This document shows, one piece after another, positions 1 through 12,942 of a stretch of DNA of 64,000 nucleotides; position 1 is the first letter of the stretch; each line of letters begins with the position of its first letter. A model generated the notes under the pieces. It made no database searches and was not told where the DNA came from. It saw nothing but the letters and a program-made list of their open reading frames with translations. Source of the DNA: Desarmillaria ectypa (lineage: Eukaryota > Basidiomycota > Agaricomycetes > Agaricales > Physalacriaceae). The DNA is taken from contig JAUDYN010000006.1 in NCBI GenBank assembly GCA_030407005.1, positions 124,001 to 188,000 of the forward strand, read 5' to 3'. Both the position numbers and the translations under genes were made by a program.

Positions 1-456
1 AACAGGCGGCTCTCTTCTCATCGGTCTTGTGGTTTCGGCTATGCACGTCGTTCCTCTTTACACTTCCTGTGTTTACTTGTCGCCATATGTCCGACAGGAT
101 GTATGGAACTACGAATGTGTAAGGTACGATTCAACGCAGTCATCACTCGAACTTTGTAGTGATCGTAAGTGGTTGACCTTAGTGTACGTATACTTTAAGC
201 AGGATGGTGACAAACCCAAGGATCCGATTCTTATGCAGCGATTTGTGTGTTTGAACGTATATTTTAGCTTTTATCTATGCTAAACCAGCAGGCTATATTC
301 CCATGGTTCGGTTTTATTGAATTACAAATGATCATGATCGCTGAGCGAAGTATTCAGGGTACTAGATACGTTGCATCAGACGTTTATTACTCAGTTAATA
401 TATTTCCTTCTGGTACTAAGCTACGGGGACCCGTCGGTTCGCCTGCGATCAAGTTG
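1..456 (+). pseudogene. Decayed DUF6534-type membrane protein gene, 5' end off the window
   Basis: Five exon-sized blocks match the complete DUF6534 gene at 25,840-27,826 in order and length: partial exon 1 (1-39), 98-123 (26 nt), 183-244 (62 nt), a 14-nt microexon (292-305) and 358-456 (99 nt). Each later block has flanking AG/GT sites. The last block is open and reads VLDTLHQTFITQ then IYFLLVLSYGDPS, the family's hydrophobic LDTLH segment. Two defects are visible. TAA at 120-122 stands where the paralog has a Gln codon, and the exon 1 donor (GTACGC in the paralog) reads TATGCA. I cannot follow the gene past 456. DUF6534 proteins are multi-pass membrane proteins of unknown function, common in mushrooms. 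Pseudogene status rests on these two changes. Confidence 0.65.
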
Positions 457-1466
457 GTGTGTCATTGTTCCATGTTTTCAAATAAAGACCGCGTATTAAA
501 GCGGCTATTACAAGCACTAGACTACCTGGAACTGCGACTTTTACGATAAGGCGTGATTTTTGAGCACTGGTTGAGGTCCACCGGGGCCGGTTCCTTTTCA
601 GGACGGAAAAACGTATTCTGAAAATGTTGTGACGTTTCCATCCCTGCAAAAATAGGATACGGAAAACATATACTTCTATTTAGCGCTCCTTTCGAATACC
701 AAAAACGGCTTATTGTCTGGGAGTGAAAACCAATTTAATTTGTTCTGACCGCAGGGGCCACAGTGAATTTCGTGTTTATCCAATGTGTTTGTGTGTTTGC
801 TGCATTTGCGTTAAATATGTGTGCTGGAATATTCAAGCATATTCTAGTGATCTGGCATGTCTCGGCACACTTAGTAAGGAAGGAATCCAGTAGAAAGTAC
901 TAGATTAAGTAGAAACAGTATAAATACATGCACAGGCAGAGGAAACTCCTTGTGACTTTGTCTACCTAGTGACTAACAGCCTAACAGCTGGAGTTCAACT
1001 GCATTCAAATCACAATAACATGTGCATGTGTGTTATCATGCATGCATCAGAATTCTTTTTTGATACATGTGCCCATGTGACAGGTGTGTTTTTTTGCTGT
1101 CTTATTTTCTGTGTATAACAAGGCTGATATTCTACTAGCATTAAAATTTGACTAGCAAGAATGATTGCAACCTGCAAATATTGAAAGGTTTGGGCCTGAT
1201 TTGATGAAGACAAATAGCAGAAATGGTTCTGAACAAGAGGAGAAGAAGAAAATGTGGACAAGAAAAGATCTGGCACTGTAATTAGGTCAGGAATGATACA
1301 TAGAAAATATAAGGTAACATCAGAGGCTGTAGAGGCCTTGATACATGATTATGGCAAGGAAAAACCCAGTGGGTGACTAACAAGATGCTTTTGAAAAAAG
1401 AGAACTTGAACTAGTGCTATTAAAATATATTTGTATATCATTGTCAGTATTATTACATGCTAAAGC
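457..1466. other. No gene recognised
   Basis: The first part (to about 850) still has CpG and may hold unrecognisable later exons of the decayed DUF6534 gene. From about 870 the sequence becomes CpG-poor and AT-rich like the repeats. I see no family-specific motif and no LTR end. Confidence 0.5.
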
Positions 1467-1861
1467 TGTTAGGACCCAGTCCCCATGTCATCTTGGGATC
1501 AGATGCTTACTCATGGGCTGTCTCGCATTCAGACAATCACCCTTGGTAGGAGAGTGGTATAGATCTTCAGATGAGTGCAGGAATGGTATATGGATTAAGT
1601 TTAGTTGAAAGATAGAGAATCTATATGAAAACTACACTACTTATATACTGAAAACTGTGAACTAATAATAACATCATCCATGTGTATATTGTACATGAAA
1701 CACATGGAACTGTGTGTTCATAAGGCAACCATGGTCAGGTGGTTAGGAAATGGGATGACAGCATGAGTGAATCAATGGTACTATTGATGAACAAGTGATG
1801 TTGATGAGCAAATAGCAATTAGATGTTTGGATAAGATAAGGAAAATAGAAAAATTGTAACA
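1467..1861 (-). repeat. 3' LTR of A-1 (395 bp)
   Basis: It is bounded by the short inverted repeat TGTTA/TAACA and followed on the internal side by a polypurine tract (complement of 1862-1874). It has the same layout as the other family A LTRs, including an internal TTAGTTGAAAGAT-type motif and a TATA box in minus orientation. Confidence 0.85.
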
Positions 1862-4754
1862 TTACCCCCTTGTTAAAGCAGTTGTCCCGACTGCTAAGGC
1901 TCTTTGGGGGTTTTGTTCTGTGATTCGGCTTGATTTACCCAGTACTGGTCAATCAAGGTCTTCCACTGTTCTTTATCCGGATTTATTACCCATTTCTTGA
2001 GTCCATCTTTTCATTGCGCAAGGTATGCAATGTCACCATTCTTGGAGTATTCATGGTTGAGTATCTTGATCACTGCTTTTTCTTGAGTTACAATTTAGGC
2101 AGTGTGTAGGACTCAATTAATGCTCTTTTCATACTCTGCGATCGCTTCTTGGGCATTTCCCATCTCAGTATCTCAGACCCAGGAATTGTGTTTCTGGGTC
2201 CAACCTTTCCACTTGATGAAGTAGTCCACGACTTCCTTTGATCATTGGCCCTTTTTTGCTCATACTCAGTGTGTTTGCAAGTCTAGCACTTCTGCTATCT
2301 CGTATTCTTCCTGTCCATTGACAAGGTCTGGAGATGGAGGTGGTGGCTGTTGTTGGTTCAGGAAAATGGGCAGAGTGTATGGCATTAATAGTTTCTCATT
2401 GAATCATGGGTGGATCTTCCAATAGGGTGGTAGTTTTAGTTTATATGCTGCTGTGCCAGCCTTTTCGAGAATTATGAACAGTCCTGTTCATTTGTCATCA
2501 AGGTTTTTCTTGGGCCTAGGAAGATGAAGGTTGGCTGTGTCAAGCTAGATCTTATTGCCGATTTGGTATTCTCATGTTGTCTGCTTTCCTTTATCATATT
2601 GCCACTTCATTTGTGTTGCCGCCTTTTTCAGTGCATCATGCACTTCCTTGTGAACTTGCACCATAGTTTCAGTGAATTCTATGGCAGCTGGGTTTGTGAA
2701 CAGAGTGGTTCAGATAGAATTCAGGATAAGTCAGGGATTTTGGCCATATAATGTCATGAAGAGGCTTTTGCCCATGGCAGAGTGTGTGTGATTGTTGTGA
2801 GCGAATTCCACTAGAGGTAACCATTTGTTCCAGTCGGTTTGTCAATGGTTAATGAAGATCCAGAGATACTTTTCGATTTCTTGATTAACTCATTCAGTCT
2901 GGCCATTGGTCTGAGGATGATAAGCAGTGGATGCATTCTGGGAAATATTGAGCATCTGATACAGTTCCTTTATGAATATGGAGATGAATTGAGGTCCCTG
3001 ATCTGAAATGACTACTTGCAGCATTCCATGTTTCGCATAAACATGGTCATGGAGGATTCATGCCCATCCTTCTGCTGATGACTCTTCATGGCAAGCTACT
3101 GGGATGATGGCTTTGGAAAATCAGTTGACAATGACCAACAGAGCATCATAGCCATCAGATTCTGGGAGTCCTGTGACCATATCAACCAAGATGTGGGTCC
3201 AGGGAGAAATGGGGATAGCATTTGGATGAAGAGGGGAGGCCTTGGCCTGAGTATTGCTCTTCATTTGTTGGCAGGTTTCGCATCCCTTGACATAGATTTC
3301 GATATTCTTTCTCAGTTTTGGCCATCAGTACTCTCTGAGTACTAGCTCAGCAGTTTTTGCTATGTCTGGATGTCCTGCCATGACATGATCATGGTGTTGG
3401 GCAATGAATTCTCCCCAGAGAATCTCATCTCAAGGAATATAGATATGTCCATCATAATATAGGATTCCATCTTTTTGTGTGATTCCTCTTTCATGGTTGA
3501 GGAATTTAGCTATTCCCTGATCCCACTGATTCTTGTGTTGAGTAACATCTCTTATACATTCAACTTGTTCATCCATCATAGGTAGAATGAGTGCATGGAA
3601 ATGTTCAGGGGTGAGGATGATCACATCATGATTGTCCTGCTTCCCCTGATCATGATTGTCATGATGACTGAGTAAGTCAGCCTTCTTGTTGGCCATCCCT
3701 GCTTTGTGTTGGAGAGTAAAGTGATACTTGGCCAACTCAGTAACCCATTGAGCTTGTCAATGGTTCAGCTTCTGAGGTTTGCAGAAATATCAGAGGTTTT
3801 GATGATTTGTCCAGATCTTGATCTCCTTCTTTGCACCCATTAAGTAATGGTGCCATTCTTCCAGAGTGAGCATTATAGTGAGCAACTCCTTATCATAGAT
3901 TTCATAGTTGTGTTCAGTGGCTGTTAATGCTTTTGACATGAAGGCTACTGGCCTCCATTTGCCATCTTGTTCTTGACTAAGAATGGCACCGATGGCTCTG
4001 TCACTCAAATCTGCTTTGATCCTAAATCTTCTGTCATCTGAGGGAATAGTCAGGACCACTTTCATCATCATTTGTTCTTTTAGTTGCAGGAATGCTAGTT
4101 CCTGTTCCTCTTCCCATCTCTATTTGTGATTGTCTGTCAGTTGAGTGAGAGGTCATACAATTTTGGAGTAATGGATGAATTTTCAATAGAAATTCATAAA
4201 TCCTAAAAATGATTGTAATTTCTTTTTCTTGGTTGGTATCAGCCATTCTGCAATTCCTGTGACCTTGACTGTGTCCATGCATATGGAGTCTTCACTGATA
4301 ATGACTCCTAAATACTCAGTCTTGAGTACTTCAAATTCGCATTTTTCAGCTTTGAGAAACAACTTGTTTTCTTGGAGCTTTTGGAGTACTTGTCATAAAA
4401 CCTGCCAGTGTTCTTCCAGTGTCTTGGTGAAAATGAGGATATCATTGAGGTAGATAGTTACTTTGCCTCCAGCAATTAGATCTTTAAAGATATCATTCAT
4501 CATCCACTGGAAGGTGGCTGGTGAATTTGTGAGCCTGAAGAACATAACTGTGGGCTCGAACAGTCCTCGATTAGTTCTGAATGCAGCTTTTTCTTCATCT
4601 CCATTGTGGATTCACATGTTGTTATATCCCCATCAGACATTGAGTTTGGAGAAGTATTTTGCTCCATGTAACTTGTCTATGAGTTCAGATATTAAGGGAA
4701 GGTGATATCAGTTTTTGATAGTCATTTCATTCAATTTTTGATAATCTTAAATGG
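1862..4754 (-). pseudogene. A-1 pol: RT, RNase H, integrase, two chromodomains (broken)
   Basis: Minus-strand frames give, 5' to 3': the end of RT (about 4070-4754), RNase H (about 3720-4080, with SKALTATEHNYEIYDKELL), the integrase zinc finger (CETCQ near 3270) and catalytic core (SDQGPQF near 3000), then a chromodomain (about 2170-2330, FIKWKGWT) and a second chromodomain-like module (about 1880-2070, ILNHEYSKNGDIAYLAQ). Several stops and frameshifts interrupt it. The RT active site reads YLND at 4438-4452 instead of YLDD, a single G-to-A change in an aspartate codon, so the copy could not encode active enzyme even without the stops. Polymerase N-terminal regions and protease are absent because of the B LTR junction. 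Confidence 0.85.
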
Positions 4755-6114
4755 TGATGTGCTTGGTAACGGCAAGTGACAAAAGAATTAGGGAATGGCA
4801 ATGAACATCAATCACACTAAACCTCTTACCACTCTACACTTAATCACCAATATTGAATTCGGGCGGTTTTGAGTATGATGGAAGCACTCTGCAGACTTCA
4901 ATAATCAAGTACAATTGTCTTAAAGACGTTTTATTCATTATTAGTGAGTTTATACAAAGTACTACTCATACTAGTGGGGTGGGTAAGACACAATTGGATA
5001 AGAGTGACTTGGTTTGAGCTACTGCGCTCATTCTGACTGAAACTGCTTCAGACTGGTGGCGCTCTTGGCCCTATACTGCTTCCTACAAGTGATAAACACT
5101 TGACCAGTCACACTCTTGGCTAACTAGTGGCGCTCTTGGCCTAAGAATAAACTATAACTCCGAGAACTTTGCTTGAACTAACTTCAAAACACTCCGGACC
5201 TTTGCAGGACACAACAGTGACTCTAATGGACTTCAATTCAATGCAATTCTATGGATGACTTAGCGACTATTAATCACTTCATCGAGGTTAAGCACAAAAG
5301 CCTTTAATTGGGGACACCAGTTACTACCAGTGAGGGCTCAACTGCAGGGATGGCTTGCCTGGTTTGCACGAGTGCCCATTTCACTACTTATATATTACTG
5401 AGGCAGAACTATAAATATCATCTGGGTATAGGGTATATTGGTAAGGATTTCTTGGCTAGTCACAAATAATGGTGAATAATCACACAATAGTTGGTCTAGT
5501 CTGTTTTCTTTTCAAATATTCGGTCTAGAGACTCCACAGTTGGTATTTCCGTGCCCTTGGCACAACTATGTGCCCTAGTAACACGGTTATATGAATATCC
5601 GGATATTGGTACCTGTAACAGCTATCCGATCATGATTGAGGGTGCAGTCCAGCTCCACTAGTATCAATCATAAGAGATCTATATCGCAGTAGTCGGATCT
5701 GGGCTCAAGGTTAATCCATTCCTAATTCATTTCTAAGTTCTGTTTTAAGATTGCCATGTGACTAGTTATCCTGACTTAGGCATTTATGCCCAGTCTGGGC
5801 TGCTAGTGACAGAACTTGACGAAATCTGTGTACTCTGCTCCTGGGTTTTGTGTGCTAGTAGCATCCTTCATTTGCTAGTGGCTGTATTTCACTTAGTCCT
5901 GCTAGCATTCGAGTTACTAGTCTGGCTATCTGGTAGATTTAACCCACTAATGGTGTTGCATCTAAGTCCTGGCTCTACCAGTTGCTTACTGCTTTTAACT
6001 ATCAGCTCAAAGCCTCAGCTATAGTCCTCTATGTATCACTAGTATAGGATAGATGTGCAATAGTATTGTTACAAAATCGCAAAATCTAGGTGTGAATGCA
6101 TAGATGGCATATCA
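4755..6114 (+). repeat. Family B LTR, copy B1 (1360 bp)
   Basis: Ends are TGATGTGC and GCATATCA, an imperfect inverted terminal repeat. It is closely similar along its full length to the copies at 34,241-35,605, 49,087-50,451 and 62,667-64,000. No internal B coding region is next to it and the flanks show no target duplication (aaatgg, ccatag). A hydrophobic 88-codon ORF inside it is part of the LTR and probably not a gene. Confidence 0.85.
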
Positions 6115-6549
6115 CCATAGGTCCCATGCATATTTCTCCATGGTGGAGGGTCATTCCAGCCTGTGCTGGGTGTGCTGAGTAGTCTCCCAGCACATGGGGA
6201 ACTGTCAGAGGATTGGGGTATGAATATGATGTGGTGGTGGGAGAGGCCTTCCTCCTGAGAGGATGCCAGATTTGCAGAATCCACCCTGGTGGGGGTTAGT
6301 CTCTAGGGGAGGACATAGTGGATTGGGAAAGTTGGAGGTCTTTGTGGTTGTAAGACCTGTCATTGACATAGATAAGTTTAAATTTCTTCTCCCCACATTA
6401 AGACTATAAGGGCAGTAAAGAATACAAGCAAGAAGGCACTGCCAATGATAGTGCTGAGAGTGATAGTTCATGTTTTCAGGGTCTGTTGGTCATGTGAGGG
6501 GTCTCTTTGCAGCTGGTAGAGAAGAGATAAGGTGAATCTTTCAACTAAT
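6115..6549 (-). pseudogene. A-1 gag 5' fragment with a hydrophobic segment
   Basis: The minus strand carries the start of a family A Gag. A hydrophobic stretch (about 6388-6468, IGSAFLLVFFTALIVLMW) is followed by a proline-rich region with the motif TGWNDPPPW, which is also found in A-2. A TGA stands just before the hydrophobic segment, at the place where an Arg CGA is expected. The rest of gag is missing. Confidence 0.6.
6536..6548 (-). promoter_or_regulatory. A-1 self-priming primer-binding site
   Basis: Thirteen bases beside the 5' LTR are the exact reverse complement of 6683-6695 inside the same LTR, where the transcript is expected to begin. This is the arrangement used by Tf1/sushi self-priming elements. 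There is one spacer base before the LTR. Confidence 0.65.
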
Positions 6550-6959
6550 TGTTAGACCCACATTTCACATAATCTGCAGACATGCATTATCCTTTGGGCT
6601 GTCTCACATTCAGACAGTCACCCTTAGAGAACAGCTATAGTCTTCTGATCTTTGTGAAGAGGATATAGTATAGAAATAAACTTTAGTTGAAAGATGGGGA
6701 GTATACAGCATAAACTATCTGACTTTTATACTAGAATAAATGTCTAAATATATGTCCATAACCATGAGATGTCCATATGAGATATAAGAGAAATGGCATG
6801 CTTGTTGTGTGAGTATGGCAAGGTTATTGTGCAGCATTACAACAGATAGCCATGAGTATCAGATGCCTGATTGATGGATAAAAGATTGGATAAGAGAGCT
6901 GATAAGATGGTGATTGGATAAGATAGCTGATAAGGGTGAAAAGTGGTAAAATCATAACA
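6550..6959 (-). repeat. 5' LTR of A-1 (410 bp)
   Basis: Starts TGTTAGACC and ends ATAACA on the plus strand. It is a different subtype from the 3' LTR at 1467-1861. It abuts the integrase of fragment F without a target duplication. Confidence 0.8.
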
Positions 6960-8016
6960 CAGACTGAACAGGTTAACCAAGAAATTGAAAAATATCTTTG
7001 AATCTTCATAAATCACCAACAGGATGACTAGAGTGACTTGTTGCTGCTTGCTGAATTCATGCATAATAATAGAGTGCATTCAGCTACTGGCAAGAGTCCC
7101 TTCATGATCCTCTATGGGAGAAACCCACAACTCATACCTGACTTGATCAGAGGAACACTGTTTGCAAACCCTACTGCTGTAGAATTCACCAAAACAATAG
7201 CACAGGTCCACAAAGAGGTGCATAATGCACCAAATAAGGCTGCAATGCAGATGAAAGAACAGTATGACAAGAGGAGGCACCTGGCCTAAGAGTACAAGAT
7301 TGGTGACAAGGTCTGGCTCAATATGAGTAATCTTCATCTTCTAAGACCTAAGAAAAAACTCAATGACAAACAAATAGGACCATTTAAGATCCTTGAAAAG
7401 GCAGGTGCATCAGCATACAAACTGAAACCACTGCTGCACTGGAACACTGGAAGACCCATCTGCACTTCAATGAAAAGCTGTTGACACTATACATCACTCC
7501 CACTTTTCCAAATCAACAACAACTGCCACCACCCTCCTCCAACCTCATCAATGGTCAAGAGGAGTATGAAGTCAAAGAAGTGCTCAACTCATGGACCCAC
7601 CAAGTACACACAAAAAGGAGACAATACTCCAAGATTGTGACTTATTACCTGGTCAAATAGATAGGATAGACCTGGAAACACAACTCCTGGGTCAGAGATA
7701 TAGAAATGGAAAATGCACAGGATGCCATCAAGAAATATGAGGCAAAGATATAATGTGCATAAAGGGTAGACACAGCCAAAATCATAACCAACCAGAAAGC
7801 CATCTCTCTGATCCTTGACCATGAATACTCAGAAAATGGGAATGTCACATACCTTATGCAATGAGAAGATGAAATCCAAAAATGGATCAAAAACCCAGAC
7901 AAAACCTGTTGGAAGATCCTACTTGACAAGTACTGGGCCAACCAAGCCACTGCTTAGTACAACTTCCCAGAAGAGGAACCTAGACAGTCAGGACAACTGT
8001 CTTAATGAGGGGATAA
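6960..8016 (+). pseudogene. Fragment F: 3' end of a family A pol (integrase to chromodomains)
   Basis: It begins inside the integrase core (QTEQVNQEIEKYL) directly against the A-1 5' LTR and runs on the plus strand through the integrase C-terminus, a chromodomain (about 7560-7720) and the second chromodomain-like module (about 7775-7975, ILDHEYSENGNVTYL). In the first chromodomain two Trp codons have become TAG and other stops are present. A polypurine tract (about 8006-8016) precedes the LTR. Everything upstream of the integrase core is missing. Confidence 0.8.
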
Positions 8017-8444
8017 TGTTATGATTTTTCCACTTATCTTTGATACCTATCTTATCTCAGACACTTATCTTATCTCTGTGATTACCATTACATCATCACC
8101 ATGCTACCATCACCTTGACCATACTGGATGACTTTAGTAATTGTACTACAGCATATGATGGCTGCCAACTCAACAGATGCTTCTTAATTATCTCATATAT
8201 AAACTACACACTATTATATCCACATTAGGACTCTTAGTTTTGTATATAAGTAGAGTAGCTCTCACTATATAGTCCCCAGCTTATTCATACTAATCTTTCA
8301 CTCTAAAGAACTTGGCTAAGATCTTAGCCCCTCTTCCTCAGGTCCAGAAGACTACAGCTGCATCTTCTTGGGTGATTGTCCAAACATGAGACAGCCCTGG
8401 AAGCTAGCACATCTAAAGGATCATGTGAAAGATCAGGTCTAACA
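8017..8444 (+). repeat. 3' LTR of fragment F (428 bp)
   Basis: Plus-oriented family A LTR from TGTTATG to CTAACA, directly after the polypurine tract of F. A TATA motif followed by the downstream segment seen in other family A LTRs is recognisable. Confidence 0.8.
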
Positions 8445-8504
8445 CTACTTCATAATGGATTGTGAAGTCTACTTTCAGGTGCATAGCACACATATGTTCT
8501 TTGA
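8445..8504. other. Unassigned 60-bp spacer
   Basis: Sequence between the F LTR and the left inverted repeat of element C. Nothing recognised. Confidence 0.4.
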
Positions 8505-8821
8505 TGTGCTGCACCACATATATGTGTGCACCAAATTTTGGCTTCTGCCAAGCTAGTATTTGCCACAGGACTAACAACACCCATCTGATCAGTTAATGGG
8601 AATACAGAACTAGGATCCACTAGAAATAAAGGTCAGGGGACAATGGACTGCCATCTGCACAGCTATCTATCATTGGTAACCTGCTTTTTCACCAGACCAG
8701 AAACCAGGGGCCAACAGACTGCCATCCACACTACTATCCACTGTCAGTAAACCACTTTTCCATCAGACTAGGAACTGCATCAAGCATAATGAATAGCTGT
8801 CCACCAGTGAAAGCCCACACC
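8505..8821 (+). repeat. Left inverted repeat of element C
   Basis: Begins TGTGCTGCACC and aligns over about 317 bp, with few gaps, to the reverse complement of 12943-13259. It contains two tandem, diverged copies of a roughly 71-bp unit (about 8630-8700 and 8703-8773), each with a GACTGCCATC core. Confidence 0.8.
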
Positions 8822-10023
8822 TCTGCCTCATGAGTGGATTGATGATATGAATGAACCCATACATGTTATCTACCCATTCTGGATCATCTCCTTCTGCAGG
8901 CTTATCCTCAGATTGCAGACAGTGTCTAGATAAGCCATCCATGCCATGTTTTATCCCAGGAATATGCACAAGCTTAAAATCAAATAGAAGTATCCCTGCT
9001 ACCCATTAGTTGATCACTGCACTTGGATTCATATCTGAATTATTGATCATTCTCTTGATGGCTGTAGCGTCAACTTCAACCACCAAGTTTTTAACTCTGA
9101 TTATTCATATAGCAGCCTCTTTCAATGCCCTGTATAGGCTATAGAGTTTGAGCTTGGGCTGCCTATATTTGGACTCTGTATTATTAAGTGGTATCAAATC
9201 AAAGTTGAATGGATATTTTCTTTTTGCATTTTGTGGGTTTTATTAGAAAATAGCATATCTGACCACTTGAGAGCTTGTATCAACCACTAGGATGACAGGA
9301 GCATCTAACTTGTAGTCTATAGAATGAAAAGTTAGCCACTTGATGATTGCATTTTTCAAGGCTTCTTGAGCAGCATCTTGATCAGGACTCTAGTAGAACT
9401 CAACCTCTTTGTGGGTGAGGTTGACTAGTGGTTGTGCAAGCAAGCTATAGTTGTGGATATAAATCCATAGGATTCCAGAAGTTCCAAGAAATGAGTGGAT
9501 ATCTGTCAAGTCCTGACATGGCTCCCAATTCTTGATTTCATTGACCTTTTTCTCCTTGGGTACTCTCCCTTCATAGGTACACTTGTGTCTGACTATGATT
9601 GCTTCAGGAATGCAAAGATAGGCCTTCTTTCCTGACCAAGTACAACCAACATACTTCATCCACTATATAACCTGGTTGAGATTTTGGAAATGTTCTCATA
9701 TAAAATGGCAGATCTCAGGATTCTCTGAGATTGTTTCATATTTACTGTCCACTGTCTCATAGCAGCTTTCTGGTCCTTTGATCCTAGCATCTTTGACAAA
9801 AGGAATCATTATATCTGGGATTTTGTCCTGCAGTATATAGGTTATATCCTCTTGAAGTACTTGCATTGAATTGGATATAGCTATCACTTGAGAGCCTTCA
9901 TCTAGCACTGCTTCCACTTCATGCAAGCCATCAATGACTGGAGTTAAGGCTCATAACCCAGCCACTTCATCCACTATATCCTTGTTTCCTTCTTCATCAT
10001 ATTTGCTATTTTGTCTGCTTGCC
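8822..10023 (-). pseudogene. Element C pol: RT and RNase H remnants
   Basis: The minus strand shows RT palm and thumb pieces (9390-9926; KGPESCYE, ENPEICHF, KKAYLCIPEAIIV, CTYEGRVP) and an RNase H with its C-terminal HIPGIKHGMDGLSRH (about 8925-8970). The following segment DDPEWVDNMYGFIH is found in relatives. Frameshifts and stops separate the pieces. Integrase is absent. The assignment to gypsy elements rests on these motifs. Confidence 0.7.
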
Positions 10024-10028
10024 TGCAC

Positions 10029-12942
10029 CTATCTATAGGTGGATTCAACCTCCCAATCCACTAGGATTTGGCCATTGGGGGACATTCTTAGGACAGTTAT
10101 AAGGGTGGCTCCATATATATCACCTAGCACTGAGCAGCAGCCTCCATACCTTTTAGTGCCTCTATAGATACTTTGCAGTTGGTAAGAGCTTTTTTCAGCT
10201 TGTAGTGTATTGCTGGACTCTCTCCACATAACTCCTTTATGGATACTTCAAGCTTAGAGTCCAGTACTCTGTCATAGAGTTCATCCATTGTACTAGGCTG
10301 AAGGATGGGAGCTGCATGCTTATATTGACACATGTCCTTCTTTATTTCCACTTGCTGTTCTTTAGCTTTAGTGGGCAGCTCCTGCATCTTCATGTTTCTC
10401 TCAGCTACTGACCCAGGTTGAGCTGGCATTAAAGTAGATGGCTGATTTTCTCTAGTGGATGGGATCACAACTTCAATCTTCTTGAATGGCTGTCCTTGTT
10501 TTCTTTCTTGTGCTTTTGCATCTTTCTTTGCTTTTACCCACTCCTGAAGGATGTATTTGAGGATTTTGATGGTGGGGTCTTCATCCTCCTCTTCCTCATC
10601 TGGCTGATCCTCTATACAAGCTATAAGTTGAGTGGCTTGAATCTCTGCATGCTTCTTATACAAGCTTGTTATCTGCAAAGGCATAATCATCAAGTAATTC
10701 ATGGTATTGTCTGCCTTTTGACCATATCCTCATGGATATACAATTCCAGTAGTTCCCATAGCTTGTGTGGATATCATATTGATGGAAGTGGATTTCTTAT
10801 ACTCTTCATGCCATTTGTCAATCTGCATCTTGAGTAATCCTGACTCCTTGAGTAGGTCAGAATCATCTGTCATAGTTAGCCTCCACTTATTGTAGTCCCA
10901 CTCAATGATACCACTTTCAGTATTGACTTTTCTGATAGTGCAATCTCTGTAATCTATGTTGCATCCATTATGTCTGCATTTTCTGTTATTTCTGCTGGCT
11001 CCTCCTTTCTTTATAAGTTTCTGGATAGTGGCCAATAACCTTTATTTTATAGACTCTGTTTTAACAGAGAGAGCAGTTTGTTGTGGAGCAGCTGATATGT
11101 CCACTTGGTCTGACATTGCAAGATTTGGCTGCCCATAGGGTGAATACCCATATGGATTATAGAAGGTAAGTGGCAGACCCATACTAGATGCCTGTTGTAA
11201 TGCATCTATCATTTCCACTATGCTTCCTCCAGGTGCTACTGGAGGCTGTCCATAAGCTGGAGCAGATGCTGTTTGCTGACTTTGCATAGAGAATGGAGGT
11301 AGTATTGATTGAGATATGTATAGTGTGTATACTGGAGCAGGATTAACATAAGGGAACCTATAGCTTTCTAGTGCATATTTGGCAGCCTTCCAGACCTCTT
11401 CCACAGAAAAGAGTTATGCTGAGTTCTGGTTAGAGAATAGTACAGCTAAGTACTGGTCAACCAACATTCTTAATTCTAGATAGATAGCAGATATGTACAC
11501 TCTAGCATATTTATGCACTGATATGAGCAGGTTGGTTCTCATAGTAAGGTCTAGTCCAATACTTTGAATATATCTGTTGAAGTGGCCAAATTCATCTAAT
11601 GATGCTATAGGTGAGACTCTCAACATTCTAGCTGCTTCTTTCAGGTGAGTGGATATATAGCAGTGAGTCTCATTAGACTTTAGGTAGAACTCATGTATTT
11701 GAGATTTAAAAGCAGCCAAATTTGTTGCAGCTACATTAGCTGGCATGGCTTTAGATGACTTCCACCATAAGTTTGCCTAGATAGGATTGCTGCCTGGATA
11801 AAATCCCAATCTGCTTGCTGTCTAATAGCTTTATATATCTGCTCTACCTCATCAAAGTAAACTGGTAAGATTATTGAGTCTTGGTCTCCTTTTCACTCTC
11901 AGCTTGGGGCTCTGCCAGAGCCTCTAATAGATAGTTGTAGTTGTTGCATTATGTTGAAATATAAATAGATCCTTTTATTCCTAGCCTAATAATATATTCT
12001 GTCTGGTGATAGGAAACTTGGTGAAGGAGACAGAGTTGGTTCTTCTAACTCTATAGACCAGGTATGGTGTAATACTGAGTTATTTAGATATGAGCTGATA
12101 GGCTCTGGATCTGAATTTGAGTGTTGGCAGATGGGCAACTCTATAGATACATCCTCTGACTGTGAGTGTTCTGATGATGAGGACTCTAGGACAGCCTGTA
12201 ATTCTTGTTCATATATGAATATGAAGGTTGTATCATAATGAAAGTGTCTTGACTCATTATCTAGTACCAAGTCAAATAGATTCTCCTTGTCAGATATCCT
12301 ATCATCTGCAGCAGCTTGTAGGATAGCTGTGAGTGGTTCTGCTTCTAAGTGTTGCAGAGCCAGATGAAGGGTCCTTCTTTCTCCTGAAATTGTGGTTCAA
12401 TTCCCCCTTGTAGTGGGCTCCACTTATAAGATTGGCAAACTCTCTAGTGAGAGAATTACAGTTTGCTTTTGCAAGATCTTTTGTATACAGTAAGTATATG
12501 AAGAGGTGCAAGAACCACCCACTTCAGATCAGTTGTGGATCCACTTCTGATAGTAGAGAAGAGTGAAAGAGTGGGACTCAACATCCTTTCAGGAGATTGT
12601 GTTTTAAGAGCAAGTTCTGAGTAATAGCTATGAGCTTCCATGCTGTCCACTAGCAATACTAGATGTGAGGCTGCTAAAGTATGTTAAGCTGGAGGCTTAG
12701 ATAAGAAATTTATTCCTTTAGTGTGCTATAAGCTTGATTGATCTTCTTTTTTTTTCTAGTTATATTTACTGCTTTTATACTTCTCAGAACCAAGCTGACT
12801 TTCTATCTCTATATTTATCTGCTCTGATAAATCTTGCCAAGTAGTGATCCACTCTATTGTTTCCACCCCTTTTTACACTCCTAATTGATTCTCCTAGAGA
12901 GAAACTATATGAGATCACCATCCTTGATGATATTAAGGTGGA
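10029..12942 (-). pseudogene. Element C gag and protease region remnants
   Basis: Minus-strand frames hold acidic, Lys/Gln-rich protein text typical of the gag-pro part of this gypsy group. One stretch (10,124-10,702) includes DRVLDSKLEVSIKELC, resembling the segment that precedes the protease in relatives. A degenerate Cys/His cluster (about 10,960-10,990, CRHNGCNIDYRDC) may be a ruined zinc knuckle. The region 11,042-12,700 has further open pieces (AAFKSQIHEFYLKSNE, LISGAHYKGELNHN) consistent with gag. No intact reading frame remains. Confidence 0.55.

Larger units (their letters stand above)
1467..6959 (-). mobile_element. A-1: family A Ty3/gypsy chromovirus, internally deleted around a B LTR
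   Basis: Read on the minus strand the order is 5' LTR (6550-6959), gag start, a family B LTR (4755-6114), RT-RNase H-integrase-chromodomains, polypurine tract, 3' LTR (1467-1861). Most of gag, the protease and part of RT are missing where the B LTR sits. The flanking 5-mers differ (aaagc on the left, cagac on the right), so there is no target duplication. The two LTRs belong to different subtypes. Together this suggests a product of recombination between elements rather than one clean insertion. Confidence 0.8.
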